The notes under the pieces: model-generated
Databases searched by the model: none
Told to the model about the DNA's origin: nothing
The model's input: only the letters and a program-made list of their open reading frames with translations
Position numbers and translations under genes: made by a program
In this document: positions 1 through 9,384 of the stretch, in pieces
Position numbering within the stretch: the first letter of the stretch is position 1
Layout of the letters: each line of letters opens with the position of its first letter
Source of the DNA: an uncultured Alcanivoracaceae bacterium
GTDB lineage: Bacteria; Pseudomonadota; Gammaproteobacteria; Xanthomonadales; Marinicellaceae
Direction: 5' to 3'
Length of the DNA stretch: 51,181 bases
NCBI GenBank assembly: GCA_947311585.1
Contig: CAMZLQ010000014.1
Location: 1 to 51,181, forward strand

Positions 1-507
1 AGCAAACCGCATTTATCATCAAAGGTTGCTCCAATTTATGCGGTATTTGAAGGCTTGTTTTTAGGTGGATTATCTGTTTTTCTCGAATCAATATACCCAG
101 GAATTGCTATGCAAGCCGCTCTTGCTACTATGGCAACTGTTATTGGTATGCTTATTGCTTACCGTACGGGTATTATTAAAGCCTCTCCTATGTTTAAAAA
201 GATTGTGGTAACAGCTGGAATAGGCATAGGTATATTTTATCTTATATCTATTGCAGGTCATTTTATTTTTGGCTTTGATTTTAGTGCCAACCAAGTTGTT
301 AATGCGACTCCATTTGGCATTGGTTTAAGTGTTTTCACTACGGTCGTTGCAGCCTTATTCTTAATCATGGATTTTGATAGAATCGAACGAGGTGTTCAAG
401 AAGGTGCGCCTAAGTTTATGGAATGGTATGGTGCATTTGCATTGACTGTTACTATTTGCTGGTTGTATTTTGAAATGATTCGTCTATTGGCTAAATTAAG
501 AGACTAA
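1..507 (+). CDS. Bax inhibitor-1/YccA family membrane protein (5' partial)
   Basis: The reading frame is open from the first base, so the N-terminus lies outside the window; 168 residues are visible. They form several hydrophobic segments, and the C-terminal part carries family-like sequence: an LIMDFDRIERG stretch, then EWYGAFALTVTICWLYFE and a final MIRLLAKLRD. These resemble the last helices of bacterial YccA/YbhL-type Bax-inhibitor-1 proteins, which sit in the inner membrane. Some members interact with the FtsH protease or act as pH-sensitive calcium leaks, but no specific role can be assigned here. The gene ends in a strong terminator, so it is transcriptionally separate from htpX. Family assignment is firm; substrate and partner are unknown. 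Confidence 0.85.
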   Translation, partial: SKPHLSSKVAPIYAVFEGLFLGGLSVFLESIYPGIAMQAALATMATVIGMLIAYRTGIIKASPMFKKIVVTAGIGIGIFYLISIAGHFIFGFDFSANQVVNATPFGIGLSVFTTVVAALFLIMDFDRIERGVQEGAPKFMEWYGAFALTVTICWLYFEMIRLLAKLRD

Positions 508-531
508 TCTAAATCAAACAAGATGTAATAG

Positions 532-561
532 AAAGGGAAAGCTTTGCTTTCCCTTTTTTTT
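532..561 (+). terminator. Intrinsic terminator after the YccA-like gene
   Basis: A perfect 11-bp stem (AAAGGGAAAGC / GCTTTCCCTTT) with a three-base loop is followed by a further run of five T. It lies 25 bases after the stop codon and separates this gene from htpX. Confidence 0.9.
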
Positions 562-595
562 GTAACAAATATTTTCGATTGTAACTTTTTAAAAA

Positions 596-604
596 TGCTA
601 TAAT
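596..604 (+). promoter_or_regulatory. Extended -10 promoter of htpX
   Basis: TGCTATAAT is a full extended -10 element. No good -35 is seen at normal spacing. The start of transcription would fall near 611, about 20 bases before the htpX ATG. No clear heat-shock sigma-32 motif is visible here. Confidence 0.5.
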
Positions 605-632
605 CTAATGGTTTAAATTTGTGGAGTTTGAA

Positions 633-1523
633 ATGCAAAGAGTTTTATTGTTTTTAGGAACCAATATTGCCGTATTGGCGGTTATTAGTGTTTTGATGAA
701 GATTTTTGGTTTAGATAACTACATGGATGCTAATGGTATAAACTATAAAACATTGGCAATTATTTCATTTTTATGGGGTTCTGTAGGGGCTTTTATTTCA
801 TTAGCTATGTCCAAATCGGCAGCCAAGCGCTCAATGGGCGTTAAAGTCATTGAATCTCCAAGTTCTGATGATGAGATGTGGTTGGTTGACACAGTACGCA
901 GACAAGCCGAACGAGTTGGTATAGGTATGCCAGAAGTAGGGATTTTTAACAGTGATGCACCTAATGCTTTTGCAACAGGAATGAATAAAAACAAAGCTTT
1001 AGTTGCTGTGAGTACTGGTTTATTACACAACATGAAACGCAATGAAGTGGAAGCTGTTTTAGGACATGAAATCAGTCATGTTTCTAATGGTGATATGGTT
1101 ACTATGACTTTATTACAAGGTATCTTAAATGCTTTTGTTATGTTTATTTCACGTATTATTGGCTTTGTGATGAGTTCATCTTCGCGAGGGAATCGAGGTG
1201 GAATGGGAATGCGAGCAGGCAACTTTATCGGTACAATGATTGCTCAAGTTGTTCTAGGTTTTTTAGCTGCCTTAATAATCAAATGGTTTTCTCGTTACCG
1301 TGAATTTCATGCCGATGCAGGTGGTGGGCGACTTACGAGTAATCAAGACATGATTGCAGCATTACGTGCTTTACAACACACATCAAATCCTCAAAGTCTA
1401 AAAGGACCTTTGGTTGGATTTGGTATCAATGGTGTGAAATCGACAGTGGCAAAATTGTTCTCAACGCATCCACCATTAGAGGAGAGAATTGCAGCACTTG
1501 AACGCAATAATTACGCAAGATAA
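633..1523 (+). CDS. htpX: Protease HtpX (zinc metalloprotease, M48)
   Basis: HtpX is an inner-membrane zinc endopeptidase that works with FtsH in quality control of misfolded membrane proteins. The 296-residue product has two N-terminal membrane segments, the zinc motif HEISH at about 145-149 on the cytoplasmic side, a further hydrophobic region, and the downstream REFHADAG motif that supplies the third zinc ligand. The C-terminal THPPLEERI is typical of the family. The ATG at 633 is chosen because the product then begins like other HtpX proteins (MQRVLLFLGTN) and a GTGGAG ribosome binding site sits at 621-626. An in-frame GTG at 621 is part of that site rather than a start. Neighbours are independent. 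Confidence 0.97.
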   Translation: MQRVLLFLGTNIAVLAVISVLMKIFGLDNYMDANGINYKTLAIISFLWGSVGAFISLAMSKSAAKRSMGVKVIESPSSDDEMWLVDTVRRQAERVGIGMPEVGIFNSDAPNAFATGMNKNKALVAVSTGLLHNMKRNEVEAVLGHEISHVSNGDMVTMTLLQGILNAFVMFISRIIGFVMSSSSRGNRGGMGMRAGNFIGTMIAQVVLGFLAALIIKWFSRYREFHADAGGGRLTSNQDMIAALRALQHTSNPQSLKGPLVGFGINGVKSTVAKLFSTHPPLEERIAALERNNYAR

Positions 1524-1598
1524 GAGCTATTGAAAGTTGTTTTTCTTGCCCTTGGTGATGAAAACGTTAGAATGGTGGTTTTTATCTGTTTATAGATT

Positions 1599-2828
1599 AT
1601 GCGCAATCGAATTATTCTTCACTATGGCGAGTTAACTCTTAAAGGCTGTAACCGTCACTCTTTTGTCAAAAAACTACGTACCAATGTCCGTAACAAAATT
1701 AAGTCATTGGGTTTAACTTGGGATGTGGTTTCAATCCATGACCGAATGTTTATCGAAATCCCTATTGATTTTAGTGGTGATATTGATGAAATAGCCCAAA
1801 AGTTAGCTGAAATTCCTGGCATTGCTTGGTTGAGTAAGGTCTATTGGTTTTCAGTAAAGCAATACGATATATTTGGATTTAAACCTGAGTTAGGTAAATT
1901 GGATGAGTTGATTGAAAAATTAGCCAATGAAACGTATCAAAAAGACAAGAGCTTTGCTGTACGAGTCAAGCGTTCTGACAAACGATTTGTGAAAACATCT
2001 AAAGAACTCGAAATGCAATTGGCAACAATTATTTTAAAAAATACTGAATGGAAGAATGTTAATTTAAACCATGCCGACCAATATTTTTATGTGGATATTT
2101 CATCGCGCGGGATGGCAGTGCACACGAATCGCATCAAGGCTATTGGCGGTTTGCCTGTTGCTTCAACGGGTAAAATTATGTGTTTGTTATCGGGTGGGTT
2201 TGATTCACCCATTGCGGCTTATTTGATGGCAAAACGAGGATGTACCGTTGATTTTGTACATTTTACTGCCAGCAATATCCAGTCCAGTAAAATTGAAACG
2301 TATAAAGTCTCTCGCATAGCTCAGAGAATCAGTGAGTTTTGTGGAAAAGTCAGGCTTTATTTAGTGCCGTATACGCATTTTGATCTGGCTTTGATGGAAA
2401 AGAATTTAGATTATGATTTGATTTTATTCCGCCGCTTTATGGCTAGAGTTGCAGAATCTCTTGCCGAAAAAAATTACGCACAATGCTTAGTAACAGGGGA
2501 TAACTTAGGGCAGGTGGCATCACAGACTATGGAAAATATAGTGAGCATGACGAAATCCATTGGTATGCCAGTTTTACGTCCATTATTAACCTACAATAAA
2601 GAAGAAATTGTTGCTTTATCTCGGCAATTAGGCTTATTTGATGTTTGTGTCGAACCTTATAAAGATTGTTGTGCCTTAATCAGCAACACACCAAAGACTA
2701 AATCTTTACATGAAAAGCTTGAACACATTGAAGAACGGTTTTTTGACTACCAAGAGCTAATAAAAGAGACCCTTGATGAAAAACAGGTGATTGCTTTTCA
2801 ATTTGGAAAACGAATAGATTTTGAGTAA
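1599..2828 (+). CDS. thiI: tRNA sulfurtransferase ThiI (form without rhodanese domain)
   Basis: ThiI adenylates U8 of tRNA and inserts sulfur to make 4-thiouridine. In some bacteria it also supplies sulfur for the thiazole of thiamine. The 409-residue protein has an N-terminal ferredoxin-like region, a THUMP domain (about 60-165), and a PP-loop ATP-binding motif SGGFDS at 198-203 followed by the adenylation domain. It keeps the cysteine pair of the EPYKDCC motif (C357, C358). The C-terminal rhodanese domain present in the roughly 482-residue E. coli protein is absent, as in Gram-positive ThiI. ATG 1599 is the earliest possible start because an in-frame stop lies two codons upstream. Only three bases separate it from the acetyltransferase gene that follows. 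Confidence 0.95.
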   Translation: MRNRIILHYGELTLKGCNRHSFVKKLRTNVRNKIKSLGLTWDVVSIHDRMFIEIPIDFSGDIDEIAQKLAEIPGIAWLSKVYWFSVKQYDIFGFKPELGKLDELIEKLANETYQKDKSFAVRVKRSDKRFVKTSKELEMQLATIILKNTEWKNVNLNHADQYFYVDISSRGMAVHTNRIKAIGGLPVASTGKIMCLLSGGFDSPIAAYLMAKRGCTVDFVHFTASNIQSSKIETYKVSRIAQRISEFCGKVRLYLVPYTHFDLALMEKNLDYDLILFRRFMARVAESLAEKNYAQCLVTGDNLGQVASQTMENIVSMTKSIGMPVLRPLLTYNKEEIVALSRQLGLFDVCVEPYKDCCALISNTPKTKSLHEKLEHIEERFFDYQELIKETLDEKQVIAFQFGKRIDFE

Positions 2829-2831
2829 AAT

Positions 2832-3314
2832 ATGTTAAATATCAGAGAGATACAAAAAACAGATAATCCAATTATTAACAACTTAGTTATTAACACTTTG
2901 CATGAATTTGGTGCAAAAGGTCCAGGCTTTGCTTCTTCTGATGAGGAGCTCAAAGACATGTATACAGCCTATCAAGCGGCTAATAAACAATTTTATGTGG
3001 TTGAACTTGATGGCGAGGTGCTAGGATGTGCTGGTGTTGCTCCATTGGACGGGGAAGAAAATTCTGGTATTTGTGAATTGCGGAAAATGTATTTTGATAA
3101 AAGACTCAGAGGGCAGGGTGCTGGAAAAAAACTGATTGATTTATGCATTGAAAAAGCTAAGGAAATTGGTTTTCATACCATGTACTTGGAGACGATTCCT
3201 GAGATGAAGATTGCACAAAACCTCTATAAGAGCCGAGGTTTTGATTATTTAGATTCTGCAAAGGGCAATACATGCCACAGTGCTTGCCAAGTTTTTATGC
3301 AAAGGTCTTTATAA
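2832..3314 (+). CDS. GNAT family N-acetyltransferase
   Basis: A 160-residue GNAT-fold protein. The acetyl-CoA pyrophosphate-binding motif A reads LRGQGAGKKL (about residues 92-101), preceded by ELRKMYFD on beta-4 and followed by the beta-5 stretch MYLETIPEM and the C-terminal AQNLYKSRGF that completes the cofactor site. The substrate cannot be told from sequence; close-looking family members are annotated only as GNAT or MarR/PadR-associated acetyltransferases. It starts three bases after the thiI stop, so the two are probably co-transcribed, but no functional link is evident. Confidence 0.9.
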   Translation: MLNIREIQKTDNPIINNLVINTLHEFGAKGPGFASSDEELKDMYTAYQAANKQFYVVELDGEVLGCAGVAPLDGEENSGICELRKMYFDKRLRGQGAGKKLIDLCIEKAKEIGFHTMYLETIPEMKIAQNLYKSRGFDYLDSAKGNTCHSACQVFMQRSL

Positions 3315-3324
3315 TTTCGCAGGC

Positions 3325-4725
3325 TTAATAACAATAGGGTAATTTACTCATTGCATTAATTGCTTGATGAGTCGTCGCAAAACACTTACTGTTTATTGGT
3401 TCGTCGGTATAGTCTTTTTCAATGATAGTATAGTCAAAGCCTCTGGGGCAGGTAATATTGCGGTATTTCTTTTTGACAACTTGGCAATATTTTGTTGTTA
3501 ATTTTCTCTTTTGAGCAATAATTTGTTGCCGTTGATAACGATTAAATTCGGTGTTGGAAAGGTTGCATACATCGTCTTTTTTCATCGCTTCATAAGCGGA
3601 TTCTTCACTGCCATAACATTTGGTTTTGTCACCAATTAAATCATTGTTTTTTGTTACATAAGAAAAACCTTTTGTGCAATAGAACTCTTGATTGTTTCGT
3701 TTATTGGTATCCAAACGTTTACAATTACCAAAGCTTAGAAAGTCATCGCGCCACGATTTTCTTTTATAATTTAATTGCTTTTTTGATAATTGACACAAAG
3801 GGTGTTGTTGTATTTTTTCGGTTATTTGCTTAAGACTAATATAGCAAGTTTTAAATTCAGGGTCTGCTAAACTGTAACCATCAGCACCAATAATCATGAA
3901 ACCAGATTCGCAATATTTTCCGTCCTTACTTTTATGTGGGTAGGCTAAAGGCTTACAAGAGGAGGTTGATAGCTTCATTATGTTTTTTTCTCGTTCTTTA
4001 TTCGCATTTGATTCAAACTTTTGTTGTTCCCAAAGGTCTTGCTGGTGCATCTTTTTTAAAGTTTTATCAGGGATGTTTTGGTTATACAGCATGGCTATGT
4101 AGTATTTATCCGTATAAGAAAGTGAATGGCTCTTATCTTGGTACTTTTCATCCCCTGTTATTGTTCGTAAATCGTAGTGCATTATAGAATCTATATCGTA
4201 TTCTGATTCGACAAATACCTCATCAAAGTTTTGTTCAAGAATATTGATGTAGCACCAGTTCTTTGATTTGGTTTGTTGAATTTGACATTGTTCCAATACC
4301 TTAGCTTTGTTGAGAAAATCAGGCCTATCTGCCCGTTGGTGTTCATGACTTAACCCTAACATATGACCAAATTCATGCAATACGGTGGATTTTCTATAAA
4401 TAATATTTTCTGATAATTCACCAAAATGTATTTCTCCATTGACTCGTCCCACACTCGATTGATTGCTATCTCCCTTAAAACTTATGGTGTAAAATTGTTT
4501 AAAGTTAAAAAATCCTGGCTTTTCATTGTGGTAGATAAATTTAATTCCAGTATACCTTTCCCATAGTTTAGCAAAACGTTTTACTTCACTTTGTTGTTCA
4601 GGTGTTCCATCTAAAAAATAAAAAGTTATTGAATCTCGATTCCAAATTCGAGTTTCTTCATAAACAACAAAAGCACTTAGGCTGTTGCTAATTAAAATGA
4701 GGTATAACCAGACTAACAAGCGCAT
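3325..4725 (-). CDS. Secreted astacin-type (M12A) metalloprotease with three C-terminal four-cysteine repeats
   Basis: The 466-residue product starts with a signal peptide (hydrophobic residues about 3-18). The catalytic domain carries the extended zinc motif HEFGHMLGLSHEHQRADR (H117, E118, H121, H127) and the Met-turn SIMHY at 180-184, with Y184 in the place of the astacin tyrosine switch. No long propeptide is present. After a charged linker (about 225-255) come three degenerate repeats of roughly 75 residues, each with four cysteines: C257/272/294/311, C335/350/370/387 and C414/426/448/465. Each has a C-x(2)-G-[FY] or similar turn after its second cysteine. They could be disulfide-bonded binding modules. 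I do not recognise the repeat as a named domain. Its start codon overlaps the stop of the DUF748 gene by one base (TAATG), implying translational coupling. Confidence 0.85.
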   Translation of the reverse strand: MRLLVWLYLILISNSLSAFVVYEETRIWNRDSITFYFLDGTPEQQSEVKRFAKLWERYTGIKFIYHNEKPGFFNFKQFYTISFKGDSNQSSVGRVNGEIHFGELSENIIYRKSTVLHEFGHMLGLSHEHQRADRPDFLNKAKVLEQCQIQQTKSKNWCYINILEQNFDEVFVESEYDIDSIMHYDLRTITGDEKYQDKSHSLSYTDKYYIAMLYNQNIPDKTLKKMHQQDLWEQQKFESNANKEREKNIMKLSTSSCKPLAYPHKSKDGKYCESGFMIIGADGYSLADPEFKTCYISLKQITEKIQQHPLCQLSKKQLNYKRKSWRDDFLSFGNCKRLDTNKRNNQEFYCTKGFSYVTKNNDLIGDKTKCYGSEESAYEAMKKDDVCNLSNTEFNRYQRQQIIAQKRKLTTKYCQVVKKKYRNITCPRGFDYTIIEKDYTDEPINSKCFATTHQAINAMSKLPYCY

Positions 4726-7535
4726 TATTGTGCAATTCCAAATTTGACTTGTGGAGGAAGTTCTTGCGAATTTTCACTGTTTTTTAAAAATACTTTATCT
4801 TGTTTTACTGAATATTTTTCAATCAACTGACTTTGTACAAATAAAACCCTTTGTCTGGCTAACTGCACTAGTTCGGATTTTACGTCTTGTTTTTTAATTA
4901 ATTCATTCCATGCCTTTTCAAGTAATGCGCTCTTTTTTAATTCGCCTTTGCTTGTGGATTCATCACTAAGTTGTTGCCAACTCTTGGGCATCTCTTGACT
5001 GTTATAGAACTTTTTAATGAGTGGAAATTGTGATTTATCGGTAAAATCTGGAACCATATCTATTCCTGTTAATTGCAACAACTTGTTAATACGCAATGCA
5101 ATGCTGTCATTCTTTGTGTTGGTGATTGGGGTTAATTCAAGGTTTAAATTTGGTTTTTTAGACAATATCTGTTGCATGGCTTTAAGCTTTTGTTCTTCAC
5201 CTGCTTGCAATAGTGCAGAGCCTGCTTGAAACTGTACAGCACTTAAATCCAGGTCAGCACCACCAGGGATTAGTTTTCCTAACAATTTAAAAGGAGAGGC
5301 GACAATGCCTGTAATTAGTTTAAAAAATGCTTTAAAGATTAAACCACCATAACTAAATTCTGGATCATCAATATTACCACTTACGGGCATATTAATTTTC
5401 ATTATTCCTTTACCATCTGTTAGCAATGTTACGGCTAACTTCAAGGGTAAATTAACGGCATCTTTACTGTTGGTTTTGTTGCCAAATTTAAGTTGCTTAA
5501 AAGTTAAATTATTAATGCCTTTTAGAATGCTTTGGTTGAGTTTGTATTTTAAATTAAAATCCGCTTTACCACGGTTTATCGGAAAACCAAGGTAACGAGA
5601 ACTATAACTGTTGAAGTTTTGCAAATCCAAATTGCTGATATTTATAGAAAGGTCTGTGTAGGCTTTTTCCGAAAGAGGGTTGATTTTTCCTTTGATAGAT
5701 ACTTTTCCATAACTGTCTATAACTCCTGATAAATTGACCTTGGCTTTTGATAGGTTTGAGCTGGAAAGCCCTTTTATGTTGCCATTTAGGTTGGCTAATT
5801 CCGTGTGGTATTGTGGCTTTATGCTTTTGTCTATAAAACTGGTTTTCGCATCCATAAATTCTATTGTTTTAATTTCTATTTTCCAATCATCTTTTTCGTT
5901 TGCATTAGTTGATGTTGTTGTATCAATAAGCCCTGATAAGTTTAATTGTTTATCAGCAGAAATTTGCAAGGTTCCTTGGGCTTGGTTCAGTTTTATATTG
6001 TTTAATTTGATGGTTTTATTTTTAGAGTCTAATTGAAATTGCTCCAAGTCTAATTGCTTAATCTCAATAAATGGCATTTTATTGTTATCTAATAACTCTA
6101 ACTGAGCAATTTGTATAGAGCCTTGAGCCTTTATGTCATCTGAAATCATGACCTCTTGTTGCATGGATAAAAAGCCTTTATTTATCTCCAATGTTAATTC
6201 CGAGGGAAACCACGCTTTAAATTTACTCAAGTCAATAGCCTTTGCTTTAATTGTTGAATTAATGGCTAATGGCTCTGAAACAATTGTTGAATGAACCTCA
6301 ATCTCTCCTGAGTCATCTAAATAAATGTTCGCTTCAACCTTTATTGCTTGGCTTGAATCTGAGCTAAGATTATCAACAGTCATTGTGCGAAGTTTTACGG
6401 TATTGCTAAAGTCCTTTTCATTAAAGTATTTTTTTACCACAAAAGTAGTGTTGGTATTAATTAATTGTTTTAGTTTAAAAGACCATGAAGTGGAGGGCTC
6501 TACACGTTGAGTTTGTTTGGTTTCAGCATGAATCAGCGACCAAATAAGAGAGTTATCCTCTGTGAAAGCTAGGTCTACTAATGCCCCATCAGTTTCAATT
6601 TTATTTAGTGTGATTGTTTCATTCGTAAGATCAATTGTTGCCTGAGATAGGGATACTTTATTTACATCAAGACGCTGTTGGTTATCGTGTGTCGTTTTGA
6701 AGTGACTTAAGTTGAGTTGGTTAATAGTGATTTGAGCTTGTTTGTTATTATCACCGTGATTATAGTCAACTGTACCATGGCCATTAATCAAACCAGAATG
6801 ATTAGTTAACCCAAGGAATATATTGTTTTCATCACTAATAAAGGTAAAGACAGTTGCAGTTGTCCAGTTTTTAAGTTGCCAATTTGCATTTAATTTTAAT
6901 TGAGCAAAATTAAATGCACCAGATAAGTGAGACTCATCGTTATTGTCGGTTTTAAAAGTCAGGTCAAATTGGCTCTCCGAATCTCTTGTGGTAAATAATT
7001 GTTGGTTAAAATTGAGCTCTTTTAAATTCAAATTGAATTGTTTTTTGCCCGATTGGTCATCGTATTCAATAGCTCCTTTTGTCACGGATATATTTGTTAT
7101 ATCAATGATGAACTTTTCGTGAGATTCTTCCGTGTTTATAGGGGGATTTAGTTTTGGGTATATTACTGAGACCTCATTATTATTATTTTCGGTAATAACT
7201 TTATAAAAGGGACTGCTTATAGCGAGTTCTTCGACACTGATGTTTTTAAATAAAGAACTCCATAAATTTAAGTTCAGACTGATTCTATCAGCACTAAACC
7301 ATAGGGTTGAATCCTTGTCAGTTAATTTAATGCCTGTTACTGTGCTTGAAAAAGTGAAAGGATTAAAAGAGAATTTTTTGATTGTTATTGACGAATTAAG
7401 CTCATTTGCAACAAATTCTTTTGAATATTTCTGAGCAAAATATGGAATAGCAAAAAACCCGAGAGCAGAGTAAAGGAGTATTAAAACCACAATCCAAAAA
7501 GGAATGGATTTAACGAATGGTTTTTTGCTATCCAT
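4725..7535 (-). CDS. DUF748 / AsmA-like family protein
   Basis: A 936-residue protein with one N-terminal membrane anchor (about residues 10-33) and a very long periplasmic region of repeated beta-rich segments. The opening after the anchor (KKFSFNPFTFSSTVTGIKL, then LNLNLWSSLF) matches the start of DUF748 proteins, which are relatives of AsmA/TamB and are thought to form hydrophobic grooves bridging inner and outer membrane. Residues about 760-790 contain the GGLIFKAFFKLITGIVASPF stretch typical of this family before its C-terminal segment. It is the first gene of a two-gene unit with the astacin-type protease. The specific cargo is unknown; envelope biogenesis or lipid traffic is the family-based guess. 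Confidence 0.85.
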   Translation of the reverse strand: MDSKKPFVKSIPFWIVVLILLYSALGFFAIPYFAQKYSKEFVANELNSSITIKKFSFNPFTFSSTVTGIKLTDKDSTLWFSADRISLNLNLWSSLFKNISVEELAISSPFYKVITENNNNEVSVIYPKLNPPINTEESHEKFIIDITNISVTKGAIEYDDQSGKKQFNLNLKELNFNQQLFTTRDSESQFDLTFKTDNNDESHLSGAFNFAQLKLNANWQLKNWTTATVFTFISDENNIFLGLTNHSGLINGHGTVDYNHGDNNKQAQITINQLNLSHFKTTHDNQQRLDVNKVSLSQATIDLTNETITLNKIETDGALVDLAFTEDNSLIWSLIHAETKQTQRVEPSTSWSFKLKQLINTNTTFVVKKYFNEKDFSNTVKLRTMTVDNLSSDSSQAIKVEANIYLDDSGEIEVHSTIVSEPLAINSTIKAKAIDLSKFKAWFPSELTLEINKGFLSMQQEVMISDDIKAQGSIQIAQLELLDNNKMPFIEIKQLDLEQFQLDSKNKTIKLNNIKLNQAQGTLQISADKQLNLSGLIDTTTSTNANEKDDWKIEIKTIEFMDAKTSFIDKSIKPQYHTELANLNGNIKGLSSSNLSKAKVNLSGVIDSYGKVSIKGKINPLSEKAYTDLSINISNLDLQNFNSYSSRYLGFPINRGKADFNLKYKLNQSILKGINNLTFKQLKFGNKTNSKDAVNLPLKLAVTLLTDGKGIMKINMPVSGNIDDPEFSYGGLIFKAFFKLITGIVASPFKLLGKLIPGGADLDLSAVQFQAGSALLQAGEEQKLKAMQQILSKKPNLNLELTPITNTKNDSIALRINKLLQLTGIDMVPDFTDKSQFPLIKKFYNSQEMPKSWQQLSDESTSKGELKKSALLEKAWNELIKKQDVKSELVQLARQRVLFVQSQLIEKYSVKQDKVFLKNSENSQELPPQVKFGIAQ

Positions 7536-7589
7536 GTGTGTATATTACCTGAGTAGTCGTTAATTTAATGTTAATCAATTGTTAAGGTT

Positions 7590-9248
7590 TTATTTTGGTC
7601 TTAAATCTTTTCGTAAAATCTTACCTACATTTGATTTGGGCAATTCATCTTTAAACTCAATATGTCTTGGATTTTTATAACCGGTTAAATTTTCACGGCA
7701 ATGCGCTTTAACCTCCGCTTCTGTCATTGGGGCTTTGACCACTACAAAGAGCTTGACTACTTCACCAGATTTTGGGTCAGGCAGTCCAATGGCTGCCGCT
7801 TCAATAATATTGGGGTGCAGGCATGCAGCATCCTCAATTTCATTGGGATAAACATTAAATCCTGAGACAAGTATCATGTCTTTTTTACGGTCGACAATCT
7901 TAAAGAAACCTTTTTCATCCATTACGGCAATATCACCCGTCAATAACCAACCGTCTTTATCAATTGTTTCAGCAGTGGCTTCTGGGCGATTAAGATACCC
8001 TTTCATCACTTGAGGACCACGAATACAGAGTTCCCCGCGTTCTCCTATAGGCATTTTATTGCCGTCATCGTCTCGAATTTCACATTCAGTTGAAGAAATA
8101 GGCAAACCAATCATACCATTAAATTTATCTAGGTTTGCTGGATTCAAACAAGCAGCTGGACAGGTTTCAGTAAGTCCATAAGCTTCAACAAGAGTAACTC
8201 CAGTCGTTTCCTTCCAACGTTTTGCAGTGTCTTGTTGCACGGCCATTCCGCCACCTAGTGCAAATCTGAAATTGTCAAAGTTTAACTCAGAAAACCCTGG
8301 TGTATTGAGCAGTCCATTAAATAAGGTATTAACGCCAGTCATGGCAGTGAATTTATGTTTAGACAATTCCTTTACAAACCCTAACATATCTCTTGGGTTT
8401 GTAATTAATATATTTTTCGCACCATATTCAGTAAAAAGCAAGCAATTAGCATTTAATGCAAAAATATGATAAAGAGGTAAGGCAGTAATCACAATTTCTT
8501 TGCCTTCTTTTAACTTATCACGATTCCATACTTTTACTTGTTCTACATTAGAAACCATGTTGCGGTTGGTTAACATCGCGCCTTTGGAAACACCTGTTGT
8601 ACCGCCGGTGTATTGTAAAAAGGCAATATCATCCAAATCAATTTTGGGTTCAGTAAATTTCAGTTTTCTGCCTTGCTTGAGCATTTGATTAAATGTAATG
8701 GCACCATCCAAGTTAAATTTGGGCACCATTTTTTTTACGTTTTTAATCATAAAATTCATCAATGAGCCTTTTACCGCACCAAGCATGTCTCCAATTTGTG
8801 TCGTAATTACTTGTTCTACATTGGTCTCTTTAACCACCTCCTCTAAAGTGGTGGCATAATTTTCTATGACAATAATGGCTTTAGCGTCAGAGTCATTCAA
8901 TTGGTGCTTAAGTTCTCTTGGTGTATAAAGAGGATTGGTATTTGTTACAATTAAACCTGCCCTCAATATGCCAAATACAGCAATTGGGTACTGCAATAAA
9001 TTTGGCATCATAATAGCTACTGAATCACCTTTTTTAAATTTAGATTGTAAATAGGCCGCTAAATCCTTGCTGAGTTCATCTAATTGCCCATAAGTGATTT
9101 TTTTGCCATAGTTAACAAAAGCAGTGCGATTGCTATGCTTTTTACAAGCAGTTTCCAACATTTGTGCAACAGAATCATAGGATAATTCTCCAATGAACTC
9201 AGGAATGTTTTTTGGGTAAGACTGTAACCACTGTTTTAATTCTGACAC
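7590..9248 (-). CDS. fadD: Long-chain-fatty-acid-CoA ligase
   Basis: Activates fatty acids to acyl-CoA through an acyl-adenylate, feeding beta-oxidation or phospholipid synthesis. The 552-residue length equals that of typical FadD. The ATP-binding motif YTGGTTGVSKGA lies at 213-224, the A5-type VEAYGLTET further on, and the adenylation and FACS signature DGWLLTGDIAVMDEKGFF, then DRKKDMI, at about 435-460. The C-terminal catalytic lysine sits in SNVGKILRK. A GGAG-type site (CTCC on the plus strand at 9259-9262) precedes the ATG. It lies 54 bases upstream of the DUF748 gene; co-transcription is possible but not required. Divergent from the SLC13 gene. Confidence 0.95.
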   Translation of the reverse strand: MSELKQWLQSYPKNIPEFIGELSYDSVAQMLETACKKHSNRTAFVNYGKKITYGQLDELSKDLAAYLQSKFKKGDSVAIMMPNLLQYPIAVFGILRAGLIVTNTNPLYTPRELKHQLNDSDAKAIIVIENYATTLEEVVKETNVEQVITTQIGDMLGAVKGSLMNFMIKNVKKMVPKFNLDGAITFNQMLKQGRKLKFTEPKIDLDDIAFLQYTGGTTGVSKGAMLTNRNMVSNVEQVKVWNRDKLKEGKEIVITALPLYHIFALNANCLLFTEYGAKNILITNPRDMLGFVKELSKHKFTAMTGVNTLFNGLLNTPGFSELNFDNFRFALGGGMAVQQDTAKRWKETTGVTLVEAYGLTETCPAACLNPANLDKFNGMIGLPISSTECEIRDDDGNKMPIGERGELCIRGPQVMKGYLNRPEATAETIDKDGWLLTGDIAVMDEKGFFKIVDRKKDMILVSGFNVYPNEIEDAACLHPNIIEAAAIGLPDPKSGEVVKLFVVVKAPMTEAEVKAHCRENLTGYKNPRHIEFKDELPKSNVGKILRKDLRPK

Positions 9249-9384
9249 TTTTGTAAACTCCTCATTATTTATTCATGAATTTACTATTCTAAAACAATTG
9301 TGTTCATTTGAAAATTAAAATTTTATTTTATTGCCTTACTCGTGTTAGACTTTGTAATTATGTTTTTAAGAAAATATTATTTTT

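Noticed and set aside
621-632. GTG at 621 as start of htpX.
   Set aside because: GTGGAG there is the ribosome binding site for the ATG at 633, and the family begins at the latter position.
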